Source: Casuarius casuarius (taxonomy: Eukaryota; Chordata; Aves; Casuariiformes; Casuariidae). Taken from it: a DNA stretch of 64,000 nt. The position numbers were made by a program, and so were the translations under genes. Below are positions 1-10,800 of the stretch, piece after piece (positions within the stretch are counted from its first letter, which is position 1; each line of letters opens with the position of its first letter). Location of the stretch: NCBI GenBank assembly GCA_003342895.1, contig PTFA01000395.1, forward strand, positions 382,394 to 446,393. Reading direction: 5' to 3'. The notes beneath the pieces are model-generated. The model did no database searches, had not been told where the DNA came from, and was given only the letters and a program-made list of their open reading frames with translations.

Positions 1-270
1 TTTCAAAACAGTATGGAAAATGAAGACACATGCTTTTTAATACACTGAATATTAAGGAAGGAGATGTAAATAAATCTTGCAGCCTGCTCTGAGAGTCTGA
101 CTTATCCCATTGACTTTTTCTGAATTTTACTTAAAGCTCTTCTGTACATGTAAGGTATGCAAGTGCCAGTGCATATACATGCAATGAAAAATGCCTTGAT
201 TAGGTGTTGTGAGGCTGATATGCTTCTGCTATGGAAGATGTCTGAATCTCCAAACCAATTCTCTTTGAAG

Positions 271-455
271 GCAAAAATAAAGACGAGTGGGCCAAAAATT
301 TGAAAATGGACCAATTTGAGTTGCTGTGCACTAATGGGCGACGGGCAAATATCATGGATTACAGTTCCTGCCACCTGGCAAAAGTTCCTGCCCATGCTGT
401 GATCTCACGTCCTGAGAAAGCAAGTAAAATCCGTGAGCTGCTGGAGAGACAAGAG
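271..455 (+). CDS. TF: TF coding exon, third from the end
   Basis: The exon follows a pyrimidine-rich acceptor ending in gaag and is followed by a gttagt donor. It starts with two bases of a split codon, then reads KNKDEWAKNLKMDQFELLC onward to KIRELLERQE and ends on a codon boundary. Length is 185 nt. No stop interrupts this reading frame. Confidence 0.92.
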
Positions 456-2343
456 GTTAGTACTGACTGTAGAAGAAATGTTCTGGGCTTTTTTTTGCAC
501 TGCATGTTTGCATTTTTACAGCAATGATGCTCTGAATTTCACTTTGTCAGTGAAACGTGGAAGATTTTGACTTATTGATACAGGGTCACAGCTCTGCACC
601 TCCATATTCCTTAGCTGCTTCCTCCTTCCATCCTCTCAGATCTGTTCTTTCTCCTTTGCCACCTTAGCAAATACCCATAGGTAAAACCTGGATCCCGGTA
701 GGTGCTATTGCCACACTGTAACTGGGTGACATGAGATTATTACAGCTGCCACCTCCTTCTGCAGCCATGTCTTTAAAAAGAGGTAGTCTGCTCCTAAAGG
801 TGTGTTTAGGAAACTCCTCCGGGATGCCTGGTCTCTAACCCACCTGGGTTTAGACCGTGAGGTACGCATGGCATTGTGCGGCCCTGCGAGGACAGCAACC
901 TCCTTGCATATATGCAGTATTTCATCTACTGGTGTAAATGTAACCAGATTAAACCAGCTCTCTGGCTTTACACTGAAAATGAGATGAGCTCCACCATCAG
1001 GAGCTGCTAGGAGGCACTTTGGAAGTCAGCTCCTTTTGCTTTCAACTCTCGACTGGCATCAACTGCAGATGAGCTTTGAATGCACTGTGTTAAAACAGAA
1101 AAACTTGTTGTTTTGGCAGTCAGGCCACAACTGCATTTACCACTGAGACCTGAGTCAACTAACCACATGAACAAAAGATTAAATCCTAATTTTTTGGAGC
1201 TTGACTAAGGGCTTTCCAGGATAATGAGTTCTTCATGGTGAAAAACTAAGGCTAAGAACTAGACTTTTATGAGGCCAGTTCTTGCTTTCTTTCTACTTTT
1301 TATGTATACTTATTTTTCATGTCTTTATTTCAGAAATTATTTGGAGAAAAAGGAACTGATAAAGAGAAGTTCGCGATGTTTAAGTCTCAGACCAAGGATC
1401 TTCTGTTTAAAGACTTGACCAAGTGTCTGGTTAAACTCCGTGAAGGAATAACATACAAGGAATTCCTGGGAGATCAATACTACGCTTCAGTTGCTAGTCT
1501 CAATACATGCAATCCATCAGGTAATTGTAATATCCTCAGGAAGAAGTCAATGAAATGCAGTTCTTAGCCTCACAGATGTGGACAGTTATTTCTGCTGCTG
1601 TCCATTTAACTTTTTAAAGCAAAATGAGGATAACTGATGAAGATGCCTACTTTCCCAGTTATTTGAGTGAAATGAAAACTGACTCAAAATTTGTTGCTCT
1701 GGCATCAATAGGAATCAAATATTCTTTACTTATCTTTAAAAAATATGCAGTTTGAGAAACAGTAAAAAAACCAACTCTGTCCTGTCAGTGCATGTTCAGA
1801 CTGATCTACGGTTAACACACCTTCAAGTTGGAAAGTAATAGCTCATATTTCACGCCCATTCATTTATTGGCTTTTCACATAAGCCCCTCTGTGCTCACTG
1901 AATAATGGTGATTTTTAGTTACTTGAACCAGTGCCCTGGTGTTACAGTCCCGAGTCCACCTAGTCTGCTAGACACCAACTCATGGGAACTGTTTCAGGGA
2001 GAACTCTGGACAGTAAACATACATCTGCAAGCTCACCACCCAAGTATTCCTGCACTGTCCGCTACAGGGCTTCCACTTGGTTAACATACAGCAAGAACAG
2101 GTAGTAATTCCAGACCTTGCTCCACTCCAGTCACTCGAATCAGCTGGGACTGGGAGAGTTTTTTTGTGGCACACTGGATATGTTTTCCATGCTCTGAAGT
2201 TGTTCCCATGGTTGTGTGTGTTCTGGTGGGACAGGAGTGGTTGTGTGTTTCCTGCTCAAATGAGCTGCAGGCAGGGTCTGAACTTCTCCCTGTTCTTTCC
2301 TTTTTCAGATCTCCTCCAGATGTGCACCTTCCTTGAGGGCTAG
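271..2343 (+). CDS. TF: Transferrin/ovotransferrin, C-terminal three coding exons (5' partial)
   Basis: Transferrin is a secreted bilobal protein that binds one ferric ion per lobe together with a carbonate anion; in birds the same gene supplies both egg-white and serum protein. The three exons (271-455, 1334-1520, 2309-2343) join in frame and encode the end of the C-lobe. Recognisable stretches are FELLCTNGRR, PAHAVISRPEK, KDLLFKDLTKCLVKLREG, YKEFLGDQYYASVASLNTC and the terminal CTFLEG followed by TAG. Cysteines at conserved spacing belong to C-lobe disulfides. The iron ligands of the C-lobe are encoded by earlier exons outside the window. The protein ends at Gly, whereas the chicken and duck proteins, as I recall them, carry one more Lys. 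The flanking order TF-SRPRB-RAB6B supports the assignment. A paralogue such as melanotransferrin is unlikely because the tail lacks a GPI-type hydrophobic end. Confidence 0.95.
1334..1520 (+). CDS. TF: TF coding exon, penultimate
   Basis: It lies between a tttcag acceptor and a gtaatt donor and starts in phase 0 with KLFGEKGTDKEKF. It runs through the well-conserved KDLLFKDLTKCL block to NTCNPS plus one base of the next codon. Length is 187 nt. The ATG at 1319 is inside the intron and is not a start. Confidence 0.93.
2309..2343 (+). CDS. TF: TF last coding exon with stop
   Basis: A tttttcag acceptor leads into 35 nt that complete the split Asp codon and encode DLLQMCTFLEG, with TAG at 2341-2343. 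Too short to find as an ORF, it is identified by its match to the transferrin C-terminus and by phase continuity with the previous exon. Confidence 0.9.
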
Positions 2344-2528
2344 GAGTGGGACGTGAGGGACCCTCGTCAAAAGGGGAGGAAACTTTGAGCCATGACTCTT
2401 CCTTGTGTCCTCAGCACCGAACACCTATTCATGGAGAGCCTTCTGCCTTTGCTGCTTTCTTTACTCTTCCACATCATTCTGAAAGTGGCTGTTTGAAACT
2501 TCAGTTCTCTGCTGCCATCACAGCAAAA

Positions 2529-2534
2529 AATAAA
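2529..2534 (+). terminator. TF: TF poly(A) signal
   Basis: AATAAA lies 186 bases after the TF stop codon, giving a 3'UTR of roughly 200 nt, which is in keeping with the short 3'UTRs of avian transferrin mRNAs. The cleavage site itself cannot be read from the sequence. Confidence 0.75.
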
Positions 2535-2559
2535 ATCTTAAAGTCTAAATGGGATTCCT

Positions 2560-4159
2560 GAGATTTTTCAAAACATTAATTAAGCCCATTCCTTCTCCAG
2601 TACCTCCTGCTGTGGTCCAGTGCCAGATACCACTTTGGCTGTTGTCATTTAAAGCTATTGCTACCCATTGGAGAAATTTGTTTCAGCATTTTTTCAAAGC
2701 AAAATGGTTAAATATATCCTAGACCCTAATTAGCAGTGCTTTTGCCTCACTCAGGTTATCCCATTATTCTAGGCAGATGACAGTTGGCTAGTGCGGCTGG
2801 CATATAGGAAGAGTATGAGTGTGAGGGGAACTGAAGGGTGGAGAAGGAAAAACAAAAGAACAAAAAATATAGTGGTCATGAGAGGGAAGGTGTGAGCATA
2901 AACCCCTCTATCTTGTATCTCAGCTGGCTGGGTCTGAACAATGCAGACAGCAGAACTATTTCCACCAGGCAGTGCTCTTAAAATGCAGTATATTTGACTT
3001 GGAGATTCCAAGCTCAGTCTTCTTTTTTTGAACACATGTAGGACTTATTTAGAAACATGCATTTTCCTAGTCTACTCTTACGTGCTGCTGGCCTGAAAAT
3101 AAATGAGTAGGTGGGTAGCCTGACTCTGATCCATGATGAAAATGAAAAGGCAAGACTAAAAAGGTTCTACTGAGATTCTGTGCTTCAGAGGAACAGAGTC
3201 TGAAACAAGCCATCAGGTCCCACCCCGAGACCAAAGCAGGCATGGAGGAGGTGATGACTGCAGTAAAATGTGAACAACTTCCGATTTTCAGGAAATATTT
3301 TGAGGGACTTGCAGTTACGATTTCTGAGTGGCATATGGCATGTGTTGTAAAAAGTCCACTAGCCTGACTGAAGATTAGCTTAGAAGACAGAAATGTACAG
3401 TATGAAGACAAGCAATGAAATTTGATTCATTTATGCAGGATCGAGTATACTGGACAGATGGCTTGTTTAACCTGCTCTTAAAGACTAGCAAAGAAAGAGA
3501 TTATGCAGTATCCTCTGAATGGTTTTGTGTTTTTATAGAGCTTTTTGTCCTTTTTTAATGTTCCTTGCTAATCAAAACTCACTTTAGACCTTACACTTTC
3601 TGAATTTGCATCCCATGTTTATGCTACCTGCACTACTTTTTTCATGTGCTCTGCTTCTCCAATTCTTCAGGGTGTTTTATGTCCAGGCAGTTAAAGAGCT
3701 CTATCAGGAGTTCTGCAAAGGTTTCTTTTCACGGCCTTGCTGTACATTTAATACAGACTCCTGCAGTAATGGCCAGCATGCTCCTTCACCTCCTACACTA
3801 GGATGAGCCACGGAGCCTGTACCTGTTTCATTTTGATGAAACCCTGCCCTCCACCCACCCTTGTAACAGTAGTTGTTCCTCTTCTTCCAAAAGTTTCCAA
3901 ATACATATTCCTGCAGGCAGCAGAGAACCAGGATGCCATTGCTGCTGCATGCAGAGGGCAGGATGAGAAGACACCAGCTAACAGCCTGCCTTGTTGACTT
4001 CCCAACAGATATGGGGGGAAATGGCAGTTTCCCATTACCAATCAATTCTATCTTTTGGATGCTTCTCGCAAGATCCCCACAGCAGCCTTGTCCATCCATC
4101 TCCTGCCAAGTGGCCTGCTGGGCACCTCTGCCCTGGGGTTTCCCCGGGTCCCTCATGTC
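2560..4159. other. Intergenic DNA between TF and SRPRB
   Basis: No exon-like sequence is seen on either strand. The first part is ordinary AT-balanced DNA. From about 4.1 kb, GC content rises into the SRPRB CpG island. Short open frames here have no codon signature and no splice context. Confidence 0.6.
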
Positions 4160-4269
4160 CCCTGTGCAAGCTGTGCTCCCTGCGGCACGCACCCAGGCCC
4201 GAAGCAAGAGGCACCGGCTCCCTGCTCCCGCCTTGGGACTGCTGACGCTGGGGGCCCTGCCACACTGAC

Positions 4270-4395
4270 CCACCCCAGTGCCCCACACGCCAGGCCCTGG
4301 CCCAGGCCAAGCCCCGGTCCAGGCGCAGGCCCACACGCCCGGCCCCGGGCCCAGCCCTGACCCCAACTCCGACCCCAGCCCAGGCCCAGGCAAGT
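4270..4395. repeat. Degenerate CCAGGC-type GC-rich repeat upstream of SRPRB
   Basis: Loosely repeated ggcccagg, ccccgg and cccaggc units run through the outer part of the CpG island. It generates long proline-rich open frames on both strands that are not genes. Confidence 0.55.
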
Positions 4396-4559
4396 GGCCG
4401 GTGGCCTCGCCCACTTCGCCTCCTCGGCGGACGTGGGGCTGCCCCTGGACGAGTGCCGCGACAGGGCCGAGGGGCGGCCACGAGGGCCGTGCCTGGGCCG
4501 CGGCCGCAGCCGCCGGGGCCTGGCTCCCCCACCGCCACCGGGCGCGGTCAGGCCGAGGC

Positions 4560-4572
4560 ACTACAATTCCCA
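4560..4572 (+). promoter_or_regulatory. SRPRB: ZNF143/THAP11-type ACTACAATTCCC element
   Basis: ACTACAATTCCCA matches the core of the SBS (Staf-binding) motif typical of bidirectional and housekeeping promoters. It lies 137-149 bases upstream of the SRPRB ATG, a usual distance when the transcription start is just downstream. Occupancy is inferred only. Confidence 0.7.
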
Positions 4573-4691
4573 TGGGGCTCCGCGCTGGCCTACAGCCCCC
4601 GGCAGGCCGTGCGCCGGCGGGGGGCGGGCTGCGCTTCCCAGGAGGCGGCGGGAGCGGAAGCGGAAACAGAAGTGGCGCGACGCGGCGGGGC

Positions 4692-4716
4692 CACGTGTGC
4701 GGGCAGCCATGGCGGC
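4692..4716 (+). promoter_or_regulatory. SRPRB: E-box and YY1-like site at the SRPRB start codon
   Basis: CACGTG at 4692-4697 is a canonical E-box (USF/MYC class). GCCATGGCGGC at 4706-4716 fits the YY1 consensus and contains the initiator ATG. YY1 sites overlapping the first codon are a recurring arrangement in short-5'UTR housekeeping genes. Confidence 0.6.
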
Positions 4717-4823
4717 CGGTGGGATGGAGCCGTACCTGGACTCGCTTCGGCGGGAGCTGCGGGCCCCCGACCCCGCCGTCCTCTCCGTCCTCCTGGCGCT
4801 GCTTGTCGTGGCCCTCACGCTGC
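4709..4823 (+). CDS. SRPRB: SRPRB coding exon 1
   Basis: It encodes residues 1-38, the short N-terminal segment and most of the single membrane anchor (AVLSVLLALLVVALTL). The exon ends one base into codon 39 before a gtgagt donor. Confidence 0.95.
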
Positions 4824-7800
4824 GTGAGTCGAGTCCCCGCTCCGCGGCCGGCCCGGCGGGCCGTGGGCCGGGCCCGGCGTGCGCGTAAGCCCCCGGGCTC
4901 CCTCTGGGAGCGCCCGGGTGCCTCCGGCGGCGGGTTTAGGTGATTTTCCTCTCTTCTGCAGTGATCTGGAGGTTTATCCAGGGCAGGAAGAGCAGTCGGA
5001 AGGCAGTGCTGCTGCTGGGCCTGTGCGATGCGGGAAAGACGCTGCTTTTCGCCAGGGTGAGTGGCGACCGGCGTCTCACTGTGGCTGCGAAAGGAGCCAA
5101 CGTGAGGGAGAGGTGCCCGGCTTGTGCGCCTTCCTCTCTGCTGTCTGGCGCTCTTCGATGGTGAGGTGAAGGTGCTCGGGAGGATTTGCAGGCCCGCTTT
5201 CTTCCTTGTTTTTAAAAACATGAAGATTCAGTATATATTTTTGGATTTTTTTTTCTCCTTACTGGATATATTTCAAAATCCTTTAGGGAAAAAAAAGAAA
5301 TTGTTTTATATATGCTAAGATTTAAAGCAGATGTTTGAAGTTGGTTACTGTTTACAGATCACTTAAGCTTTTGAGTGGATGAAATGCGAAGTCAGTGTTC
5401 CTTCAGTCTCCCTTTCTTGAAAATGTTTGATTTCCCTTCACAGCTGTTGACAGGCAAGTACCGAGATACCCAGACTTCTATAACCGATAGCTCTGCTGTT
5501 TACAGAGTCAGCAATGACAAGGTGAGTAGGCACTTGCTGGTTGGTTCATACACTTGCACAAAAACGTTTCAGCCAGCTGATACCTTTGTCTCTCTGTGGT
5601 GAGGGTGAAGTTGGCTTCCTTTGTTAAGCCTGGCTTGATTCTCTGTGCGTTTCAGTCTTCCCAGCTTGAAATCAGTCCAGTGTAGGGTAGGATTTTTCTG
5701 CAATAGTCAGTGCACATTGGAAAGGCAAGAAAAAATTGGGAGGTATTAGGGATTCCTTGGCTGTGCAAGTTTTTCTTTTCTTTACTTATTGTATGAAACT
5801 TGTTCGACTGAAAGCCACAGCTGTGTGTTAGTTTTGGAAAGATGGGTAAGTGTGTGGGTGTTTTTTTTAATTAAGATTAAAAAAGGAGCTGTTTTTGCAA
5901 GCTGAATAAAATATGTAGTGCTGTGGGGACAGGGGCCTGATTTGGAGCAGGAGGGAGATATGAGGGGAACATTCCATCCTCTTCCATTTATTTGCTTGGC
6001 AGTAATTTGTGTCGCTCCCAAGAAAATCTGCATTTAAAAACTTAGGCAGGCTTAAAAATACTCTCCAGTTGAACTTCAGATAATCTCAAAAAACGTTTGG
6101 TTACTTTCAGTTTCTGGGTTATGTCACAGACCTAGTTATTTTCAATTTATGGTGATCTCTTTAGATTTAGAAACGTTTCTTTTCCTGTTGCTGGGTGAAC
6201 AAATAGTGGGGAAACTGGCAAGCTGTCAGCATGTTAAATGCTGGCGAATGTATAAAGTGAACTGTTAGGTAGAGAATGCTGCATTCTGGCAATCTTCAGT
6301 GACAGTAGTAATAATAGGTTAAAAACTTAGCAAAATGAAGTGTATGGCTTTTTTTTTAATCAGTGTTTCTTTAAGGTTGAGCAGACGGATAGGAAATATT
6401 TGTGGGGGGGAGAGGTGGAATAATGTTGTAAAAGAGACTGCTGCTTTTGTGACTACTTTTTTTTTTTATTTTATTGCAGTCAAAGTTTCCACTAAAATCC
6501 CAAAGCAGTAAGTGGATAGGGTCTTGTGTAGTGCTCTCTTCCCCTCTTGAGAACAACTGGAGTGGTATTGAGAAAGATGATGTGGCCCTACTTGGCCCCA
6601 TCTTGACTAGGAATGTGTGTGAGGAATTCTCTTTAATGTCACTGCTTTGTCCGGCAGCCTGTGAAAAGAGGCATTCACTGCTTTCAACTCAAAAAGTGCT
6701 TTGCAAGGGCCTTCCTTCCTGTTACTCCCCCCAGATTTATGTGTATTTAGGTAGAATTGTAGTTGGATAGATTGTCTGTGTGTGTGAATACAGATATCTT
6801 GAGTCAGAGGTTGTGGGATCAGTGTTATGTATCAGGAAGTTGCAGGACAGGAATTTGTGACTGTGGTGCGCAGAGGTCTGCTTGCTGCCAGGGACAGTAT
6901 AAATCTGCTGGTGTATTGATGAAGATGACTGATAAAGCTTTGTCTTTCACGCTATGCCTGTAGGTTATTTGGAGGGCAGATACTGTAAAGGAGAAATGGG
7001 TTGGGCATTCTCTCTTCTCTTAAGTCATGCTCTGTTTTCTCAGCTCTGCTGGATGGTTTGCTGGTGTTGGCTGCCTGCTTACTGAGTCCTGACTGTGAAT
7101 GTTGCTTCTCAGCATTTCTTTTGCCTGTTGGAATTGTTTGGCCTGGAGGAGAGAGTGCACTTGAGAGAGTTATGTGCCTCTGCCTGTATGGGGATTCACC
7201 AGCTCACTTCTGCCCCAGCACCACACTAACTGGAATCTGCTATCAGACTGTTTTTTCCCAGGCCTTGAGCGTGTGTACTGCTACATCACGTGTTGCTAAT
7301 ATCTTCTTTCCTCTGTTTCCAGAGTGCTAATGTGACCTTGATCGACCTCCCAGGCCACAAGAGTTTACGGCTTCAGTTCTTGGAGAGGTTCAAGGCTGCA
7401 GCCAGGTAACTTGGAGGAGGCTGGCAGGGAGGAGGGATGTTATTGACAGTGATAAACCAGATGGTGGCATTGAGGATGTAATGTGCTGTGAGCTGGGCTG
7501 GATTCACCCCTTATGGGGATGCCCTGAGAATCATCAGCTGTGCCTTGTGGTGGTAGGAGTTGGTTACTATTTGGCTTTCCCCACTCGTCTGAGTTTGTAG
7601 TGGGTCAGAAGGCAAAGGACATGTGGCTGGGAGAATCAGGAGTTGTGATATGTTCCTGGGACAGAGAGCGGCAGATTTCCTGGTGGGGCTGTACGTCAGG
7701 TGTATTCCAGCCAGCATGCACTAACCTGCAGAAGATACCCTGCTCATGGAGAGAAGAGGAGGTGGTTTGTGTCCTGCTGTTACCACACGCTGGGACTGTG

Positions 7801-10800
7801 CCAGCTCCAGGGCTTTGCACCGTAAGGAGCAAAGCATCAGCCTGGCATTCCGATGAAAGGGAGCCTTTGTCAGCCATGCCTCTCTGTCAGTCCTGTCTGG
7901 GGACAGGTTGGGTGTTGCGTCTTGGCAGAAACCCCCTCTGTACGCAGCACCGTATCCCCTTGCAGGTCAATATTGCATCCAGCCTTCCACAGCCCCAGAT
8001 GGTGTTGCCTAGCTCAAGGAGCCTGTGGTAGAAGCAGAAGTTGCATTCCCAGGGCTTTACTCAGCATTTTAACTCTCTTCCCGATGGAAGGAGTTCAGTC
8101 TACAGGGCCTTCCTGGTGAAGGCAACTGTATTTTGACACTAGCTCTTGGCAGTGATGTCTATGCAGTCAGATGCATGCTTGCATGCCCTACTGAGCTTTA
8201 AGACTTGACCTTCCAACACGCAGGTCTAGCCTGGCTTTTACTCCCAGAGACTCTCGCCTGCTCTTGGATTGAATGAGATCAAGTGTGGAAAAGAGTGTGT
8301 TAGCCTAGGCTGGAATATTTGCAGTGGCCAGATGGTTACAGAGCTTCTGACTCAGCATGTGTCCTTTCCCCTTTCCTCCAGAGCAATTGTGTTTGTGGTG
8401 GACAGTGTGGCGTTCCAGCGGGAGGTGAAGGACGTGGCAGAGTTCCTGTACCAGCTCCTGGTTGATAGCACCGTGCTCAAAAATGCACCTGCATTGCTGA
8501 TTGCTTGCAATAAGCAAGGTATTATTTGCTGTTCTGCAGGGTAAAACAGTGATTCAATCATTGAGTAACAGGGGTTCATGCCATGGGTACTGAATTCCTT
8601 AGGAAATGGGACTTCAGCAAAATGAAGCCTGGAAATTAATTGTAGATTCAGAGACCACTCAGCAGGAACATTTCCAGCAGGTATTGGAAGAATTATTAGG
8701 TCAGGTATCTCAAACAACTATGCAGATAGGCATCAGTCGAAGAGCTGCAGGTGTTTAGATAGGCTTGAGTAAGGATGGCTTTTTAGAAGGGAACAGAAGC
8801 CTGTGCAGAACTGTTTTCCTGAATCTGTAGGCAGTAGAAAATAGGATCTGTTTGAGCATAGTGAGCTACCTCTGTATACCTGGTAGCCTCAGTCTTAAAA
8901 TCAGACAGCTGTTTATCTGCCATGATTATGTGCTTTCTCTTGCTTCAATGAGAAGGAAGATCCAGTTACTGAAAAGTGCCAAATTTTCAAATCTCTGCAA
9001 CTTTTCCAGTGGAGGTGCAGTTCTCTGTGTAACAATCTGAAGCTTTCTGTCAAAACCAGGCTTTTTCTTTTTTTTCCCTAGCTATTTCCTGTAGACACTT
9101 TAGGAGCAGTGCGAGGCCTTCTGGTCTCCGTGTGCCATAGGTTAAAAAACACCGTGCTGAATTCTGCAAATGCCAGGACAGGTGCCAATGCTAGGCCTGT
9201 GGGTGGAAGATCATGCTCTGTCCTCTCTTTGAAGTGACTTACTGCCCTGCTCCCACACAGCAAAAACAGAGACATTCCCTACATTATATCAGACTTTTGG
9301 CTTGCTTCCATTCATGCCTGTAAATGCAGAGCTCCAGTGTCACTTATCCTAGCACAGAAACTACTGACTTTGTTCTGGTAACTTTTATGGCAGCACAGTG
9401 TAAGCAGGTCTTGCTGTACCTGTTGGGCTGGTTTGGGAGCGGTGTGATGTTACGATTGCACAATCTCATCATGAGGGTCTTGTTCTGTGCAGGGTTTGCC
9501 TTGCCCAGTCTTAAGAGGGGAAACAGGTTCTGAATTCTCACTTAAACCAAAAAGCTAATTCCTCCTCCTCTTTTCTCTTTCTAGATGTCACAATGGCAAA
9601 ATCAGCAAAGCTTATTCAACAGCAGCTGGAGAAAGAGCTGTAAGTGGGAGATGGGATCTTAAACCCTCTGAACATCTCTCTCTCTTCTTTCTGCCTCTTC
9701 TTGCAATGCTCAGCAAGCTCAGTACATAGCAGAAAAAGAGCAGTCTATTGTGTAGGTGTACCCAGGATGAGAGAAGACTGACCCCCTGCTAAAGCATTAA
9801 GATCTAGTAACATTCCTGTCTGGACAAAAAAAAAGCGGTAGGTACAAAAAGTGCCTTGCTTCCTAGGAGCTGTCATTTGGAGAAACATCACTATTCCCTC
9901 CTAAAGGCTGCCATCCCCAGATGAAGGGATGTCTTCTGTGCCCCAGGGCTCTGTCTGCTTTGATGTGCAGGTGGGGTTGCCTTCTCAAATGTCAGGCTTT
10001 CTGTGAGTGGTGTGAAGACCTGTGTAGTTCTGCTCAGTTGGACTGGCAGAGGAGGCTTTTCTGATGTGAAAGGGTCTGGAGTGAAGAATTGGGGAGACAG
10101 TGCCCTCTACCCATCCAGTTGGTCTGCCCAGTTGACAGAGGCTCCCATACAGCATTGCAAGAGCCTCGTCGGGGCATCTGTATTACCATTTTATCCTGCT
10201 TAGGAAGGGCATTTGCCTAGGAAGACCGGTGATGTACAATCTATTGCTAATTTTAGGTTTTAAAAGCAAGTGGGAGGAGGAGAAAGTAGGTTGTAGGCTG
10301 CTGCCACATCATAAGCTGCCACCTGAATGAATTGCAGCAGCATCACTTGCAAGTTTGTCCTGGAAGGGTGCAAATGGAACATGATCTTTTAGCTCAATTT
10401 AATCTTTGTGCACAAACAGTCTGCCTAATATGAGTCCCATAATTGTAATGGGGCCAAATCTGCTGTGAGGGAAATCGGGACAGATCTTGTGCAGTTTGTG
10501 CCATGGCCTAATATTGTGTGCAGCTGGCACCTGCAGATAGCTATTTCGGGAGCTTCACCACCAGCATCTGACAGAGATTTTGCTTCCCCCTGCCCGTGTC
10601 CACAGCTGGATGGTCTGCCTGTCTGTTCCTTGCGGGGCTGGTTTGCAGGATGGCAGTTAGTAACCAAGAGCTCTTGGGGTCAGGAGGAGGAGTGTAGGTC
10701 TTTGGTATCTGAACAAAGGCGTTTTCGTGGGGCGCAGCCATATTGTTGGTGGTCCCTTTGGCCAGTAGATGGCAGCAGGGTTATTTGCACTTGTGCCTCT

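Larger units (their letters stand above)
4160..5060. promoter_or_regulatory. SRPRB: CpG-island promoter of SRPRB
   Basis: This stretch is very GC-rich and dense in CpG compared with both flanks, and it covers the first two SRPRB coding exons. There is no TATA box near the start codon, as expected of a housekeeping promoter. The proximal 150 bases hold recognisable sites: an ACTACAATTCCCA element at 4560-4572, a GC box at 4621-4628, two ETS-like CGGAA cores at 4655-4666, CACGTG at 4692-4697 and a YY1-like GCCATGGCGGC at 4706-4716. Confidence 0.85.

Noticed and set aside
3704..5221. A 505-codon open frame on the - strand across the SRPRB promoter
   Set aside because: It is proline-, arginine- and glycine-rich, lies in a CpG island with repeated CCAGGC units, overlaps two certain SRPRB exons in antisense and has no recognisable domain. 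Long frames are expected by chance in such GC-rich DNA.
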